The translations under genes were made by a program, and so were the position numbers. Of a stretch of DNA of 64,000 nt, positions 10,192 through 21,102 are shown in pieces. The DNA is from Physcia stellaris (Eukaryota; Ascomycota; Lecanoromycetes; Caliciales; Physciaceae), in NCBI GenBank assembly GCA_018902385.1, contig JABSSW010000010.1:682001-746000 (forward strand). Direction: 5' to 3'. Under the pieces are notes generated by a model. That model was not told the DNA's origin. It saw nothing but the letters and a program-made list of their open reading frames with translations, and did not search any database. Each line of letters begins with the position of its first letter. The stretch's first letter is position 1.

Positions 10192-11271
10192 CTAATAATA
10201 ATCGTCGTCGTATGGGTTGTAATAATTGGACCAAGAGTTGTAGCTGGTTCCACCTCTGAAGTGTGGATCCAGAGCGTGTTCAGCCCGCATCTTCGAAAGC
10301 TGTAAAATTCTGCACTCCCAGCTGAAGACTCCAGATTCCGTGCAGTCCAGATGCTCATTTCCCCATAGATGATCAACTGCCAGCAATGATACACGATTAC
10401 CCAACGCTTCGTTATAAGCCTTGAATAGTTGGGGTAGGTATGCTGCGTCCACCACGCAGTAATTGACAATATCCTCATGTAGGGGGTTGTCATTGAACCT
10501 CTGCATACTACCGCCACACCTTGGACGCCAGAGTGCTTGGCCACGAGCTTTTGCTTGGTTGACCCACTCTTGCTCTTCCCTACTTAGTTTGAGGTCTTGG
10601 AGCAGGCAATCTCCTAGACCGGGTAGTCGAAGTCCACCACCGCCTCGAGAGGCAAGGCACATCAGCTGCAAATCTATGACCGCTGCTAGGAGGACTCCAT
10701 ACTGTCCGAATATAGCGTCCGAGTCCATCCTACAATCGAAGAGGACTTTCGCTACCCGATTGTCTTCGAATAGTGTCTTCAGTGAGTGGACCCCGCTAGA
10801 GTCTTTTGTGCGGAAGGTAGTATGGCCTAGCACGTGCACGTGGACAAGGAAGGTGTGCGAGAACACATCCGTTTCGAGATGAACAATGAGAATAGACAGT
10901 TCTCCTGAACGGGAAAGACTTATTCCTTCAGCATCGACGTACAGTTCCGGCGTTGACTTCGAAAGATCAAACAGTCTTGAAGGCGGCGGACTGGCGGTCT
11001 CGAATAGGACTTCCGGTCTTGAGTTCGAACGCGTGTCAGTGGTCTTTACACCAGGTAAAGAGTGTGCCTTGGAGTACAATTTGGGTGGAATGTTCATGTG
11101 TTTGATAAGGACATCCAGGAAAGCTCTCAGACCCCCAACATTGTTGACAAGAGTGTACCCTAGGTCTCCTTTTCGGGGTGGAGTAACTGGCGGAGTGACT
11201 GATGAAGCTTCGGATGATGTAGGTGTATGACTCGGAGCATGGTCGAGCGTTGGGGACGAAGATAGAGACAT
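10192..11271 (-). CDS. 3'-5' exonuclease-domain protein (RNase D / EXD-like)
   Basis: I place the start at the ATG at 11271 (MSLSSSPTLDHAPSH), giving 359 aa; the longer open frame upstream runs through promoter-like AT-rich DNA. The DEDD nuclease signature is visible: motif I LYVDAEGISL with the D-x-E pair, motif II LFDCRMDSDAIF (catalytic D), and motif III VNYCVVDAAYL (Y and D, the DEDDy form). The spacing fits the 3'-5' exonuclease domain of the RNase D, WRN and Egalitarian/EXD1 group. The N-terminal ~70 residues are Ser/Thr/Pro-rich. The C-terminus is Tyr/Asn-rich (NYYNPYDDDYY). No HRDC or helicase domain is present. It probably trims RNA or DNA 3' ends, but the substrate is unknown. Confidence 0.85.
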   Translation of the reverse strand: MSLSSSPTLDHAPSHTPTSSEASSVTPPVTPPRKGDLGYTLVNNVGGLRAFLDVLIKHMNIPPKLYSKAHSLPGVKTTDTRSNSRPEVLFETASPPPSRLFDLSKSTPELYVDAEGISLSRSGELSILIVHLETDVFSHTFLVHVHVLGHTTFRTKDSSGVHSLKTLFEDNRVAKVLFDCRMDSDAIFGQYGVLLAAVIDLQLMCLASRGGGGLRLPGLGDCLLQDLKLSREEQEWVNQAKARGQALWRPRCGGSMQRFNDNPLHEDIVNYCVVDAAYLPQLFKAYNEALGNRVSLLAVDHLWGNEHLDCTESGVFSWECRILQLSKMRAEHALDPHFRGGTSYNSWSNYYNPYDDDYY

Positions 11272-14200
11272 GACTGATTGTATGGGTCCCTTGTGGGTAT
11301 TCTGTAAATAGACGGAAGTGCGATCGTTGTCCAGATTTGAGGTCCAGGATAGGATATGTGATTTTATGGTATATGTAGTGGGTGAGATAGGGGAGTATAT
11401 AATAAGAGAAATAGTGATATACTCAACAAATGGTAACAAAAAAAAAGACAATGTCATTGTGCACCGTCGCCATTGTGCTATTTGTGACGCTATTGTGTCC
11501 GAGTCGATGTAGATGGTAAACATCAGGAACGCTCTTTGTTTGAATCATTGAATGATCTTGAAACAGGGCTTACAGAGCCATTCCTTTTGGTGATTGTCGC
11601 CATTGGTTGAAGGAAGCATCACATCAGAGACTCGCACAGTGTCGCACTTCTTGGAATAGACAATGGAGTGTTTCGTGTCTGGTAGAGAACACACTCTGAC
11701 CAGTTTTTCCTTGTCACTCTTTGAAGCAACGTAGATAAAGAAGGTTGACCGAAATTATATTATGAAAGATGGTATATAGCATTATAAGAGCTTGAATAAT
11801 TTGATCTTTCTAGGAAGCAGAATGAAATTGGTAAGGAAATGTAACAAAGGAAAGGGTAGGCAGCATAGCGACCTGCAATTCGGTTTGTGCCGCCACAAAC
11901 TTACCGCCTAGTCTGACGGACAGATGCTTATAGATTACATTCGGCTTGCGGCTTCTACGTCCCCAAATCAGTATCTATCCGTTAACTTCTGGATCTGGAT
12001 GAGTAGTAGGGTGAACATAATTGGACATAGAATCATATATAATCTTTCCAAGGTAAACGGTATTCCTGCTGAACCGCGAAGACGGGGTCGTGAAACGGAA
12101 TGCTGGAGAGGATTGTATTGAGACGCTGATCCCATCTTGAGGTCGGCTATTCCCATGGTGAATCGTACAAAGGCAGTGTAAGATGAAATTGCTAGAACAA
12201 AAGAGATAGGCAAAGTTCTCATAGTTCTTTGTCTAAAAGAAATGGAGCTATGCTCGGCGAAACAGTGATGTTGACTACAGATTCCCTGAAGGACGGGCTC
12301 TTCGTGTTCAGGTCTAACAAACTAGCCTCAGTATAGCCTTATAACTCGACCATCCTGGATACGCTGTCTTGGGTGCCCCCCCACGTGTGAAGTACCTGGC
12401 CGTGAATTTGACGCCTTGAGCGGGAGTCAAGTCAGCTTCACTAGACGGATGTAAAGCTGGAGATGTATGAACAGCGATGAGATCTGCAGAGACTAGTAGA
12501 TTGAGGTGACGGAGGCCACATCACTACGGGATGTCTCTTCCACCACCATGGCCATAAAAGCCGGATTCCTCTTTGTTCTCACTCGCGTTTACGTACTAGC
12601 GGTAAAAAGATCTAGTGCGTTGGCGCCAAGCTTTGTCGCGGATCTGAGTCGGGTAGGGTAAGGGCTTAGCCTAGGATTTTTACAGACTGATTTACAGCGC
12701 TAACCTTAAGTCTAATCAAACCACCTTATCAATTTCTTGGCTGCATAACGGGGACTTGATTGTGAGATCCTAGCGTAAGACAGGAATCCTCTTCGTCCCG
12801 TGCTTCAACCATTGGTGGTCTGGACCCGAGGGTAGGAGCCTAGGACTAGTGATGGGATATGACATGACAAGTTGGCGCGTGACAGTAATGACCGTATCGT
12901 CACCGTGGTATCGTGACGGTCAGGTCAGGATTACTTAAGCGCCAAGACATCACGTGGCGCTAAAATGATTGGATACAGCGTTCCCAAGAGCGATGTCCCC
13001 AATATTTACCTGTTACTATACATAGAGTACTCAGCGAAAGACTAATACCCAGAATAGTTAGCTGTCAAGTTGAATCATGGTGACGTGACTGACGGTGTAA
13101 TGACAGACGTGTAATGACCGTCACACGACGGCTTCCCATCACTACCTAGGACGACCTTATGGAGCCAATCGCTTAGCAACTCGCCTAAAGTGGATGGCCA
13201 ACGCTTCATTGGGAATGTTCAACCGCCTTCTATCAACTTCAACTACACTGTCGTCGGTAGCGGGATAGTACTCATCCCTTGTTCGACAGAGTGGACAAGT
13301 CCTTCGCGAATTCTTTGCTAAGTCGGTACTTGGAAAGTAATGGAACCCTCAGTGCGTACCTTATCTCTCCGTCTTCTACCTCAACAATCGTTCATTATTG
13401 GGTTTCTTCCGCAACTCGCGGACTGGACCCTGTGTTTCTAGAAAGCCCTGCCTGATTTGACTGCCCGTCTACCGATCAGGATGGTGGATGGTGAATCGAG
13501 TGGGTTTGTTAGTGTCCAAAACGACCTCCGGCTCGAAGACATGAAGTGCCATAGGAGGCCTCCGAACTGAACAATGATCTAGCTGACCCCTGAGCTGATC
13601 GCAAGTTCTCAAGCGAATGCCCGGAACCCGCTGTCAAAATTCACTGTGTGACTGACACATGCCTCAAAGGGGCAGTCGCTCGACCTAGCTTCCGCTACTA
13701 GTATCTAGCAGGATCCTTTAACTTCACCTAAGCGATCAGTTGCACCAATAGCGTTCTTGCGTGAATTGAAAGGCTGACCACTACGGAGAATATTACCACA
13801 GGGTCTTCAGCCCAGCTACGATCGTAGTAAGTTCGCACATGGTGAGAATTGTTCCATTGGGTCTGGAACTGTTCAACTTATTCCTACCTAACCGCTTCAC
13901 GAACCCATCTAGATCTGTTCTGTGACTACGTGATCATCGTATCAACAAGCGAGGACTTGGTGATCTTAACATACCTAGAAGATCATCCGCCAACTTACAG
14001 ATACGATCTCGATGAGGTGGGCTGCTGAGCCGTGAGGATTTGAGATGCGAGGAGCTTCTCTCATCACGTACCCACACAAATTCAATGAAATGTCAGGACA
14101 AAGTGATGGCAGCTCGACTTGAGAATACAGCTCCTTTCAGGCCAACGCAGACATTCCAAACATGGATGACCTTGATTCGATGAAAGATCGGCACTTGATA

Positions 14201-14450
14201 ATGTTGCCCGGGTCGAGTGATTCTAGATCGACATTGCTTCTCCCTTTGGCGTTCTCCTAATGCTCATTCCGCCAATGGGTAATTGGCTGCAACAAAAACC
14301 TGCTTTTAGTTCTCAATAGTCAGTACACCTTCGACAGATTGTTTGTTCTCAAGTGACCTATCGGGGTGTCTCATGTACCGAGTGCGGAGTTGCTTTTGAC
14401 GAGTCTGATTCTTCGGCTGGCTCGAACAAAACTCCATTACACATTATCTG
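11272..14450. other. Gene-poor region, about 3.2 kb
   Basis: No gene is supported. A TATA-like GTATATAATAAG near 11395 may serve the exonuclease gene. Around 12.89-13.13 kb sits a cluster of short inverted and direct repeats built on GTGACGG/CCGTCAC, plus an imperfect 10-bp inverted repeat (12935-12944 against 12955-12964). The remainder shows no open frame of note and no transposon-like coding. Confidence 0.55.
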
Positions 14451-14460
14451 TATATATAAA
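14451..14460 (+). promoter_or_regulatory. TATA box
   Basis: TATATATAAA lies 56 nt upstream of the ATG at 14516. The leader between them is C/A-rich, which supports a short transcript leader. Confidence 0.65.
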
Positions 14461-14515
14461 GAGGATCAACAACAAGGCACATTCCCTCAACCCTTCACAG
14501 CACTGACCTTTCGCG

Positions 14516-15789
14516 ATGCACTTCACTCTCCCGGTCTGGGCTGCTTTGCTCACACTTCGCAGTGTCGCCGTCGGCACCTCCATTTACTCGCAAGATATAT
14601 GTGTTACGAAGTTATCCTCAAAGTCTACTCGCCCAGTGCCCTCGTCGACTAAAACTTTCTCTATACCTATTACGTTCACGTCCAAAACTACTGTGACCCC
14701 GGTCAAAACTATCACGCCTGCGCCGACTACAGCAACTACATCAACTACAATTACGCAGACGTCCACCACGACTCTACCAAAGGTCACCGATACAGTGACT
14801 ACAACTACGACTGGTACCATAACCTCTACAATAACAACCACACAAACGCAAATAGATACCTCAACCTCCACTGAGATAACCACTTCAACTTCCACGAGTA
14901 CAGTACCCACGCCACCCGGGTTTACACCTATAAGTCAGGAGTCCGGTTATGTGCCAAAGATCAAAGGCCGGGATATCAACAAGCTCGATACCAGGGCAGT
15001 CAACACGAACAATGTATTAAGATGCAAACCCGGTCCCAAGCCAACCGTGATATCGCCTCCTATATATCCACAGTCTGTATCCTGTGTCAAGTTTATAGAA
15101 GCGGTCACGACAAAAACTATCACCGTGACGGGTACCAAAACAAGCACAACTACCTTACCACAATCCACAGCTACGGTCACAAGCTCGTTCACTACGGCCA
15201 CCACAGAAACAGTCACTCCAGCTCCTGAAACCTCAACCGTCACCGCCTCAACCACGAGCACGACTTCGACGATAACGACTACGACGACAACGAGCACCAC
15301 AACAGTCACCAGTGAGTATACCCTTCTCGTAGCCTAGCAAGCAATCCCAGCCAACTACCCCGACTCTCTCAACTTCCCACGTCTTCCCAAGCCCTCTGTA
15401 GCTCATAGACTCAGCTAACAAACACCCCCAGCGACCTCAACCGCATTCGTCCCCGGCCCAACCACCTACGGGGCCTGCGCATCCAATAACATCATCCCCG
15501 CGCCAACGGCAACCAAGGCATAACCGCCATTACTAAGAGCAACACGGAGAGCTTCTACGTACTAGACGGCTACTCCGCCTACGATTGCTGCGTCGCCTGC
15601 CAGACGGTGGCGAGCTGCACAGGCACCGCTTTCCTCGATGGTACTTGCTTTGCGATTCTCGATGATACTTGCACGCCTGGCCAGTTCAAAGGCGATTATT
15701 TCCAGACGAGTGGGACTGACGACGGGTTTATAGTGAGCAATGGGCCGTGCGGGGCGATTGCTGATGGGGGAATGCTGGACACATGGTAG
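14516..15789 (+). CDS. Secreted Thr/Ser-rich protein with a C-terminal Cys-rich domain, frame interrupted once
   Basis: The ATG at 14516 starts a signal peptide (MHFTLPVWAALLTLRSVAV) followed by two long Thr/Ser tracts, probable O-glycosylated stalks, separated by a segment with a few Cys. An intron 15312-15431 (GTGAGT..CCCCAG) leads into TAFVPGPTTYGACASNNII. The conserved fungal Cys domain then continues in another frame (SAYDCCVACQ, CTGTAFLDGTCFAIL, CTPGQF, VSNGPCG) to the stop at 15789. The shift falls at a C run (15496-15499), where one more C restores the frame. The domain style is that of cell-surface or cell-wall proteins in filamentous ascomycetes, of unknown function. As written, the product would end after the linker. 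The strong TATA box suggests an expressed gene. Confidence 0.7.
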
Positions 15790-16460
15790 GCATTCTAATT
15801 TGGGGGGTGAGGGGGTGGGGTTGGCAAGTCGCTTGGCATTTTTCTAGCTGTTGCTTCCAGAGTCGGGGAACCTGCTTTTCTTTTCTCATCCCGCTTTGGA
15901 ACAATGAGGCTTTTATCCTCTTTCTCGTGACGTAGGCCAAAATCGGCAATCGTTGTCGGCAAGACACACATGGGCGAGCAATAGATTAACCCTGAAATTT
16001 GCACGATTGCCTGAGTTCCACACATGGTTAGACAATAAATGAAGTAATCTGTTCAATGCCTGATACGTCACCATGTTTCGATGTGGACTAGGGTCTCCGG
16101 ATGGCCGCGGAGTCAACATAACTCGTTGAGAGCCCATCGGGTTGGATCCACAGTCAAAATATATATTTTAATTATCAAGTACCTGAATCCTCTCAATATT
16201 TCAACAAACAACACGCACCCAGACCATTCTCCTCCGAGCTTCCCAATTCTTGAAATACATAGAAAATGTGAGTTCCCCATTCTCGACCGTCGACGCCTCT
16301 GTCCAGCCTTCCACATTCCTGTTTCTACGACGTCCCGTTCCCCGTCTCCTCTAGTACCCAATCATACCAAAAACCACGTTATCCTTTCAACTCCACGCGC
16401 CCCATCAAAGCTCGAGCGCGACCCACTAACCCCTCTCCTCAGCCTCCTCTCCCCCTCAAC
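15790..16460. other. Intergenic with a probable promoter and 5'-UTR intron
   Basis: An AT-rich block with AAATATATATTTTA around 16158-16170 looks like a core promoter for the next plus-strand unit. A GTGAGT donor near 16265 and a CTCCTCAG acceptor near 16442 could bound a 5'-UTR intron. No gene is seen before this. Confidence 0.4.
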
Positions 16461-16770
16461 AATGCGCCCCCACCCTCCTCCTCCTCCTCACAACCCTCCT
16501 CCCCGCCCTCACCACCAGCGTGCACATCAACACCTGGCTCACCAAAGACTGCTCCGGCACGACGGACTCCACCGCCACCCTTCCCGTGGATGGGGGTTGT
16601 ATGGCCATCGACAGGGGCGCATGGACATTGAGTTATACCACCGATGTGGATTGTTTTTACGATGTATGCCGATAAGGGATGTACGGAAAGGGCGGCGTTC
16701 ACGGTGTTGGATGGGAGTTGTTTGTTGCCGGGGTTTAAGGTTTTTGGGGTGGGGTGTGGGACTGTTTGAT
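16461..16770 (+). pseudogene. Remnant of a small secreted Cys-containing protein
   Basis: A hydrophobic leader followed by a short domain with several regularly spaced Cys can be read across this interval, in a size and style common for fungal small secreted proteins. The reading is broken about twice, so no single frame covers it. A promoter-like TATA region and a possible 5'-UTR intron precede it. The family is not recognised and no function is claimed. It may be a recently broken gene, or sequencing errors may contribute. Confidence 0.45.
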
Positions 16771-18990
16771 TGCGGGGGAGAGGGGGAGGGGTTTGGGGGA
16801 GGGTTGGGGGATGGGCGGAATTAGGTGGGGAATGTTCGACAGTTTTGAGGGGAGTTGAGTGTGCGGTCGGTTTTTGGGGGATTGGATCAGGGAAATATTC
16901 GACTTAGACGGTTTACTCGAGGCTCTAACACTGCTTTGTCAAGACAAAAAATAAATTCTAAGGTAACAAGGATGAAGTTGGTACAAAGGAGGACTCAGTT
17001 GCAAGCACACCTTCCACGTGATCTCGGTTAGCAAACCCTAAATCTTCAGACCACCAGAGTCGACGAGTGAAGCAGCGATTTGAAGACAACGTTCCAGAGT
17101 TGATCAACTCTTGGCGCTGAAAGCAACTGATCTAAGCTGTGCGTCAGGAGATACATTGTGTTGATAGAACTTGCCGATTGGCATCAATTAGAGTCAACCA
17201 ATCACAGCCCTCGTAGACCCTGAACTGACGTTGAAACTCTGCCCTCTGCTTCCAACGAAAACCAGCTTCGAAACCTCAGAATGGTTTAGCGTTGTGGTTA
17301 GTATAACACAATGGACTCGGTCAGGGATCATCGAATATCAAAGTGTTGTGTCGGTAGGGCTGAGCGAGAAGCTGGATATCAAGCTAGATGACTACGCTTT
17401 GAGTGATTTCGAATTAGAATCGTCCATTGATACATTGTCTGGCTGATCGACAGTTTCAGGATTTTCAAGATGCAGCAACGCCATGGAGTAGCAAGTGGCG
17501 GTTAGTAGCAAGTGGCGGTTCTTACAACAGCGTCTCTAGTACATCGGACATCACACAGTATATGCCATGAATGCCCATATTGCGTGTCTTCAATTCCTCG
17601 AGCGAACATTGGGCTTCAAGGGTAATGACAGCCCTTCTAGCCCCAATTCTCACCAACACTTCACGAATCTATAGACAATACAGTGACCAGTTAGAAACAG
17701 GGTGAGATCTCTCCGTCCCTGAGAATTCTTGACATGTTTGACCGGTGACTAAGCTCAGAACTGAAACGAATTCTCGTCGAGTCGGGCAAGTCATCGGTAT
17801 CCTTCAATTCTCTGCTTAAGTGGCACTGACTAAGATGATGACAAAGAATTGTGAACCAAAAAAACTTTTTCAGTCAGTCGTTTCTGTCCCGTCCTGCGCC
17901 TCTGTACATGACTTGTTTGAACGAGCGAACTCTTTGACGTGAAATGCTGTGTCTCGATTCGATTTCGAATTTGCCACGACGATTATTCAGAACGAAGTCT
18001 TCGCTTCCTGCTTTGCGTTTCACAGAACCGTGTACTCGTCTTGCGTTGCAGATGACGCAACCGTCGTTCCTGAGAAATGTGCAAACGCAGTGTCTCGTGT
18101 CGATATCATCACTAAATTGACAATTTTACCAGTTTCAGGTGATGGTGAAATCTCTTTGATAGAATTGCGGAGATTAACACGAATTAGATAGGAGCGGTCG
18201 GCAACTTGAGTGGAGGTTAGGAAAGGCGTCATGAAAATGAATAACTTCTGTTAAATGGCGCGCGAGAGCGATTCTTTTGCTACGCAAAGCCCGGCTGTAT
18301 CCTTCAGCCCGAGGGCAACCCCGTGGACCAGGTGGTACGCTACCTTGATGCTCGTCAGTACGAATCTTCAAGATGCGAGGCTTGATAAGAGACCTTGAGT
18401 TTGGATATATAAGCTACGATCTCTTCGTATTAATGCTGCCTTGTGTAGACGAATTAGATCCTAGAATCACTGCTGTCCATAAAGGCTACACATGAGAATC
18501 CTGGTGTTTCGAATACTCTCGGGCATTTAGGCTCATAGCTATGGCTTCGTCCGGGTTATTCAGATTACGATGATGATTATGTACCACCCTTCTAGTATCG
18601 CACTCTCCTTGACTACGACAGTGTAACTCGCACTTAACCCTATATTGCCGCTACTAAAAAAGAAAAAAAGAAGAGCCAGGCAGTAGCGTCTCCAGCCAAG
18701 GTAGTTGAAGTAGTTGAAGAAGGATACTCACGTAGTACCAAGTAGGTGGATTTTACGCCAACCGGATTGGCGTGAGAATATGGATTGAACCTTGATTAGG
18801 AAGGATTGCAAATCTTTAGGAGGTGACCTCAGATTGATACATCTGAAAAATTAATTCTATAAGGATGATGGACGAAGGCTATTGTTACTTCTAAGAGTGA
18901 GTGCTGAATCTGACACAGTGGACAGCAATGAATGGTATCTCCTCAGACTATTCCAGATGCACAGCTTCTTCCAGTAGGTGTAAAGTCTGC
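16771..18990. other. Intergenic, about 2.2 kb
   Basis: No gene is supported. Frames of 60-80 codons occur without motifs. A 17-bp direct repeat (AGTAGCAAGTGGCGGTT, 17487-17503 and 17504-17520) is present. A sequence resembling a tRNA A box near 17290 lacks a B box and a foldable cloverleaf. Confidence 0.55.
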
Positions 18991-18991
18991 T

Positions 18992-19893
18992 TCAATTACT
19001 TGAAATCGATACATACTCAGCACTCCGACGAGCCCCACGAATATCTGATTGTGTCTGAACCAACAAGGAAGCACTCGCGCCAATTGACCCCGCAAGCCTG
19101 AATGTCTCTTTCTCCTTCTCATTCGCAGCAATAGCTAAATCCTGTTGTGGGTTCTTCTCATTCGCTAGCATCAGCTGCTCTGCCTGGATTTCACATCCTC
19201 GAAACATGTCGAAAGCCTTCGTAGGCTCAGCAATCAATTTTGTTTGATCTATCGCAGCGCTAGTGAGCCTAGCTCCTTGGTACTCTGCAGTTCTTTACCA
19301 TCGTATACTTTCGCGAACGCCTCTCTGCAGACCACTTCTTCATCCAAGTACTTCTGGCGTTCTATTCCACCCTCTTTGAGATAAGTGTCCTTTATTGAGC
19401 GATGCTTTGTCAAGGTCCTCCTTGGAAGCAAGCGTCGGCAACAGATCTAGCGAGGTGGTGATGGCAGCTAAGTCCGCCAACTGTTTCGCTTTCAATACGC
19501 CGAGCAAAGCAGCTGCTTTGGTTCTTGGAATATAGGAGTATTGCTTGTCGTATCTCTGAGCTGCGATACAAAGAGCCAGGTTCGCGCCACCGTTGTTGTA
19601 TAAAACACCGAACATGGCCATTAGCTCGTTCACACGATTGGGGATTCAGATGCATCCACATGCTTGTGCGAGTATAGCTTTCTCCGTTGTGAGAATTGTA
19701 GCTGCGAGCGTGTTGATGCCCCGAAATTTAAGTTGACAGTAGCTCGCTGGCTTCCCCAAGTAGTAGCTACTTTTACACGGCGGCGGGATAGGGAAAAGTC
19801 GGGAAGAATTGAGATGTCAGGGCGGCGGCATCTAGAAAGCTCCAAAGCAGTCAATTGTCTGAAGTATTGAGACGAGTATAGAGATAGTAACAT
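18992..19893 (-). pseudogene. Decayed coding remnant, unknown family
   Basis: Four partly overlapping minus-strand frames follow one another with coding-like composition: Ala/Leu/Lys/Glu-rich, helical, with few rare residues. Examples are MAMFGVLYNNGGANLALC, ERQKYLDEEVV and LMLANEKNPQQDLAIAANEK. They read like successive parts of one ~300-residue intronless protein that has been broken several times. I do not recognise the family. Both a former host gene and an integrated foreign gene are possible. No repeats are seen at its ends. Confidence 0.45.
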
Positions 19894-21102
19894 TGACGCT
19901 TTGCGTTCTTTATAATTTCATGTGTCGAGGTTAGTGTTGAGTTGCTTTTGATAAAAGCGGTCTCTATGACATGTGCTCCAATGGCGAGTGGCGGCTTCAT
20001 CACTTATGTCTCCTATCCATCCTTGAAGCGGATCGGTGGGTTGCCACTTGCTGCTGTCTCGATAGTCAACTCTTCGAACGGTACTTTGGTATATTCTCCG
20101 CTCATCTAACGCGCGAGATCCAGAGAAGCCTGCAGCAAGTCTGCTCGCTGAGGCAAAAAAAAAATTCGAAGTTTGTATCGGCCAGATTACATGTCGGATC
20201 TTTTAAAGGTCCCAGCTCATTCGCAGCTATTCAATGTTAGCTGGACAGGAACTCAAACCCGGTCATATCATTGACCTGCTAAATACAGACTGTCCGAGCC
20301 AATGTCGTTTCTGGTACCTAGTTTATTGAGGATATCTATGCTTAGAAAGCCCATGGCTACGAGATCTCATGAGTGTTCGACCTCCACTTTTGTACAACGA
20401 TGTCGAAGTGCCAGCCGGTCACTCTGCAACTCGCTTTGTGGCCTCAAGGGACTTGGAACGTCTTGCTCTTTCAGATAGCGGCGCCTTCAGAACACTAAGA
20501 TCGATTGTTGATAGGTCTGCAAGAGTGCTCATTTGTCGACCGATGTTCAGCTTCTCTTACCGCGTAGCAGACTCCAATGCAGGTGGTAGTGCGCATCGAT
20601 GCGTTCGTTTTGTTCGATGCATGGGGCGATAATTCGGCGACCAGAAATCTAGCCGGAACATACTCATTGAGAGGGCGACCAATTAGAAGTAGCAGGTGAC
20701 ATTTTCCATAGATGGAACGATGAATTATCAATCATGGCGGCCTCTAGGATAGAGAGAGACCCTGGTGTAACTCATGTACCCGGATCAACGTCCTGAAACA
20801 AATCTCAATTGACCCCCACGACCTGCATGGAGTAAAGTCTAAACAATACGCCCGGAATTATCATCGTAATAGTGCATATTCCTCATTATTGTAACGGGCC
20901 GAATTTCTTTCCTTCTCTTCTCTTCCTGAGCTCGATCATTGTAGATACGCATGGTGAATATGCCATACCTCTCCTAACCTAGCCCTCTACGTAAGTACTT
21001 CTGCATGGAGAGGTGCGCCAAGTGCTATGGCGATAACACATTATATCACCGAGGTCCATGCGACGCAATGCAAGCTGCAAGTATGAATGCAGCTGGCTCG
21101 TT
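19894..21102. other. Intergenic, about 1.2 kb
   Basis: Overlapping short frames occur on both strands at 20369-20731, with no recognisable motif and no clear start context. Nothing else is supported. Confidence 0.5.

Noticed and set aside
14584-15309. Two Val-rich minus-strand frames (108 and 120 codons)
   Set aside because: They are the antisense of the Thr-rich tracts (ACN codons read as NGT) and have no independent support.
17281-17360. tRNA-like sequence (GTTGTGGTTAGTATAAC resembles an A box)
   Set aside because: No B box (GGTTCRANNC) at the right distance and no cloverleaf or anticodon arm can be folded.
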